From Hyphomonas sp. (GTDB lineage Bacteria; Pseudomonadota; Alphaproteobacteria; Caulobacterales; Hyphomonadaceae), in NCBI RefSeq assembly GCF_016125515.1, contig NZ_WGLO01000003.1:168038-232037 (forward strand): a stretch of DNA of 64,000 nucleotides, read 5' to 3'. The translations under genes were made by a program, and so were the position numbers. Shown here in pieces: positions 63,928 through 64,000 of the stretch (within the stretch, counting starts at the first letter, position 1; every line of letters starts with the position of its first letter). The notes beneath the pieces were generated by a model. It did no database searches. It worked only from the letters and a program-made list of their open reading frames with translations, and had not been told where the DNA came from.

Positions 63928-64000
63928 CTGGCCCAGGCCGGTGCAACTTTTCAAACGAGTGGAACCGGCCTGGGCCAGCGGGCGGCAAGGCGCTCAGGCG
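63861..64000. mobile_element. End of an IS21-like insertion sequence
   Basis: The end begins TGTCAATCGG. Two 22-base copies of a block start at 63866 and 63890 (each begins ATCGGCG and ends AAAATTGACCCC; 21 of 22 identical, 24-base period). Repeated internal blocks at a TG...CA end are typical of the IS21 family. The element continues beyond the window, so no transposase is visible. The family assignment is inference. Confidence 0.5.
63927..63979. repeat. Perfect 16-bp hairpin inside the IS end
   Basis: Left arm 63927-63942 (begins GCTGGCCC, ends GCCGGT) is the exact reverse complement of right arm 63964-63979, with a 21-base loop. It could protect the element from outside transcription or act in transposition. 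Confidence 0.75.

Overview
The window is GC-rich, densely coded chromosomal DNA of an alphaproteobacterium. The best fit is the stalked, prosthecate lineage around Hyphomonas/Henriciella (Hyphomonadaceae) or a close Caulobacterales relative. This rests on the alphaproteobacterial cox order (coxB, ctaD, ctaB, a small membrane gene, ctaG, coxC, surf1, thrC), the ChvG/ChvI two-component system, an alphaproteobacterial-type GshA, a DUF4170 domain and a possible CtrA-like box. The placement is inferred from gene content, not from a database search.

Layout. 0.2-2.1 kb: a small phosphatase, a lipoprotein and two small membrane proteins. 2.2-6.4 kb: a pmbA / inositol-phosphatase-DUF4170 fusion / MsbA-type ABC exporter operon. 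6.4-10.0 kb (minus): a lipoprotein, enoyl-CoA hydratase, FrnE-type DsbA and UbiA. 10.1-14.4 kb: RsmE, GshA and a POT peptide transporter. 14.4-16.8 kb (minus): rhodanese, TldD and a TPR protein. 17-24.6 kb: the cytochrome c oxidase operon running into surf1-thrC. 24.6-30.6 kb: an acetyltransferase, an EAL protein, GNAT, YqgE and a probable Fur-controlled TonB receptor/PepSY pair. 30.8-34.9 kb: peroxiredoxin, SPFH/NfeD, Pth and L25. 34.9-41.3 kb: a serine hydrolase/amidohydrolase pair and an acetate-use block (DUF4212 + Na+/solute symporter, AcsA). 41.3-47.2 kb: ChvG, cyclophilin, ChvI and a DUF2235 hydrolase. 47.3-52.8 kb: DNA polymerase I, two tandem paralogous membrane proteins, a reductase and a lipoprotein. 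52.9-56.7 kb: a C13-type peptidase and a sulfur block (MetC, SseA, CysK). 56.8-62.9 kb: a DUF6134 protein, a GGDEF-EAL protein and an AsmA protein. 63.0-64.0 kb: tRNA-Asp, an integrase fragment and the end of an insertion sequence.

Most of the window is housekeeping. PmbA here and TldD 12 kb away would form the TldD/TldE protease. The cox block builds and matures the terminal oxidase. MetC, SseA and CysK handle sulfur amino acids. The symporter pair and AcsA import and activate acetate. The accessory part is the last kilobase: an integrative element seated at tRNA-Asp, whose integrase was cut by an insertion-sequence end with IS21-like internal repeats.

The most interesting signals are regulatory. 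A terminator-shaped hairpin buries the ribosome-binding site of the GGDEF-EAL gene. A 26-bp dyad motif is shared (21 of 26 bases) by the leaders of chvI and the POT transporter. Intrinsic terminators sit only 18-22 bases ahead of the starts of three other genes. Also notable are an inositol-phosphatase-DUF4170 fusion with an internal start, and four helically phased 9-bp repeats upstream of the integrase.
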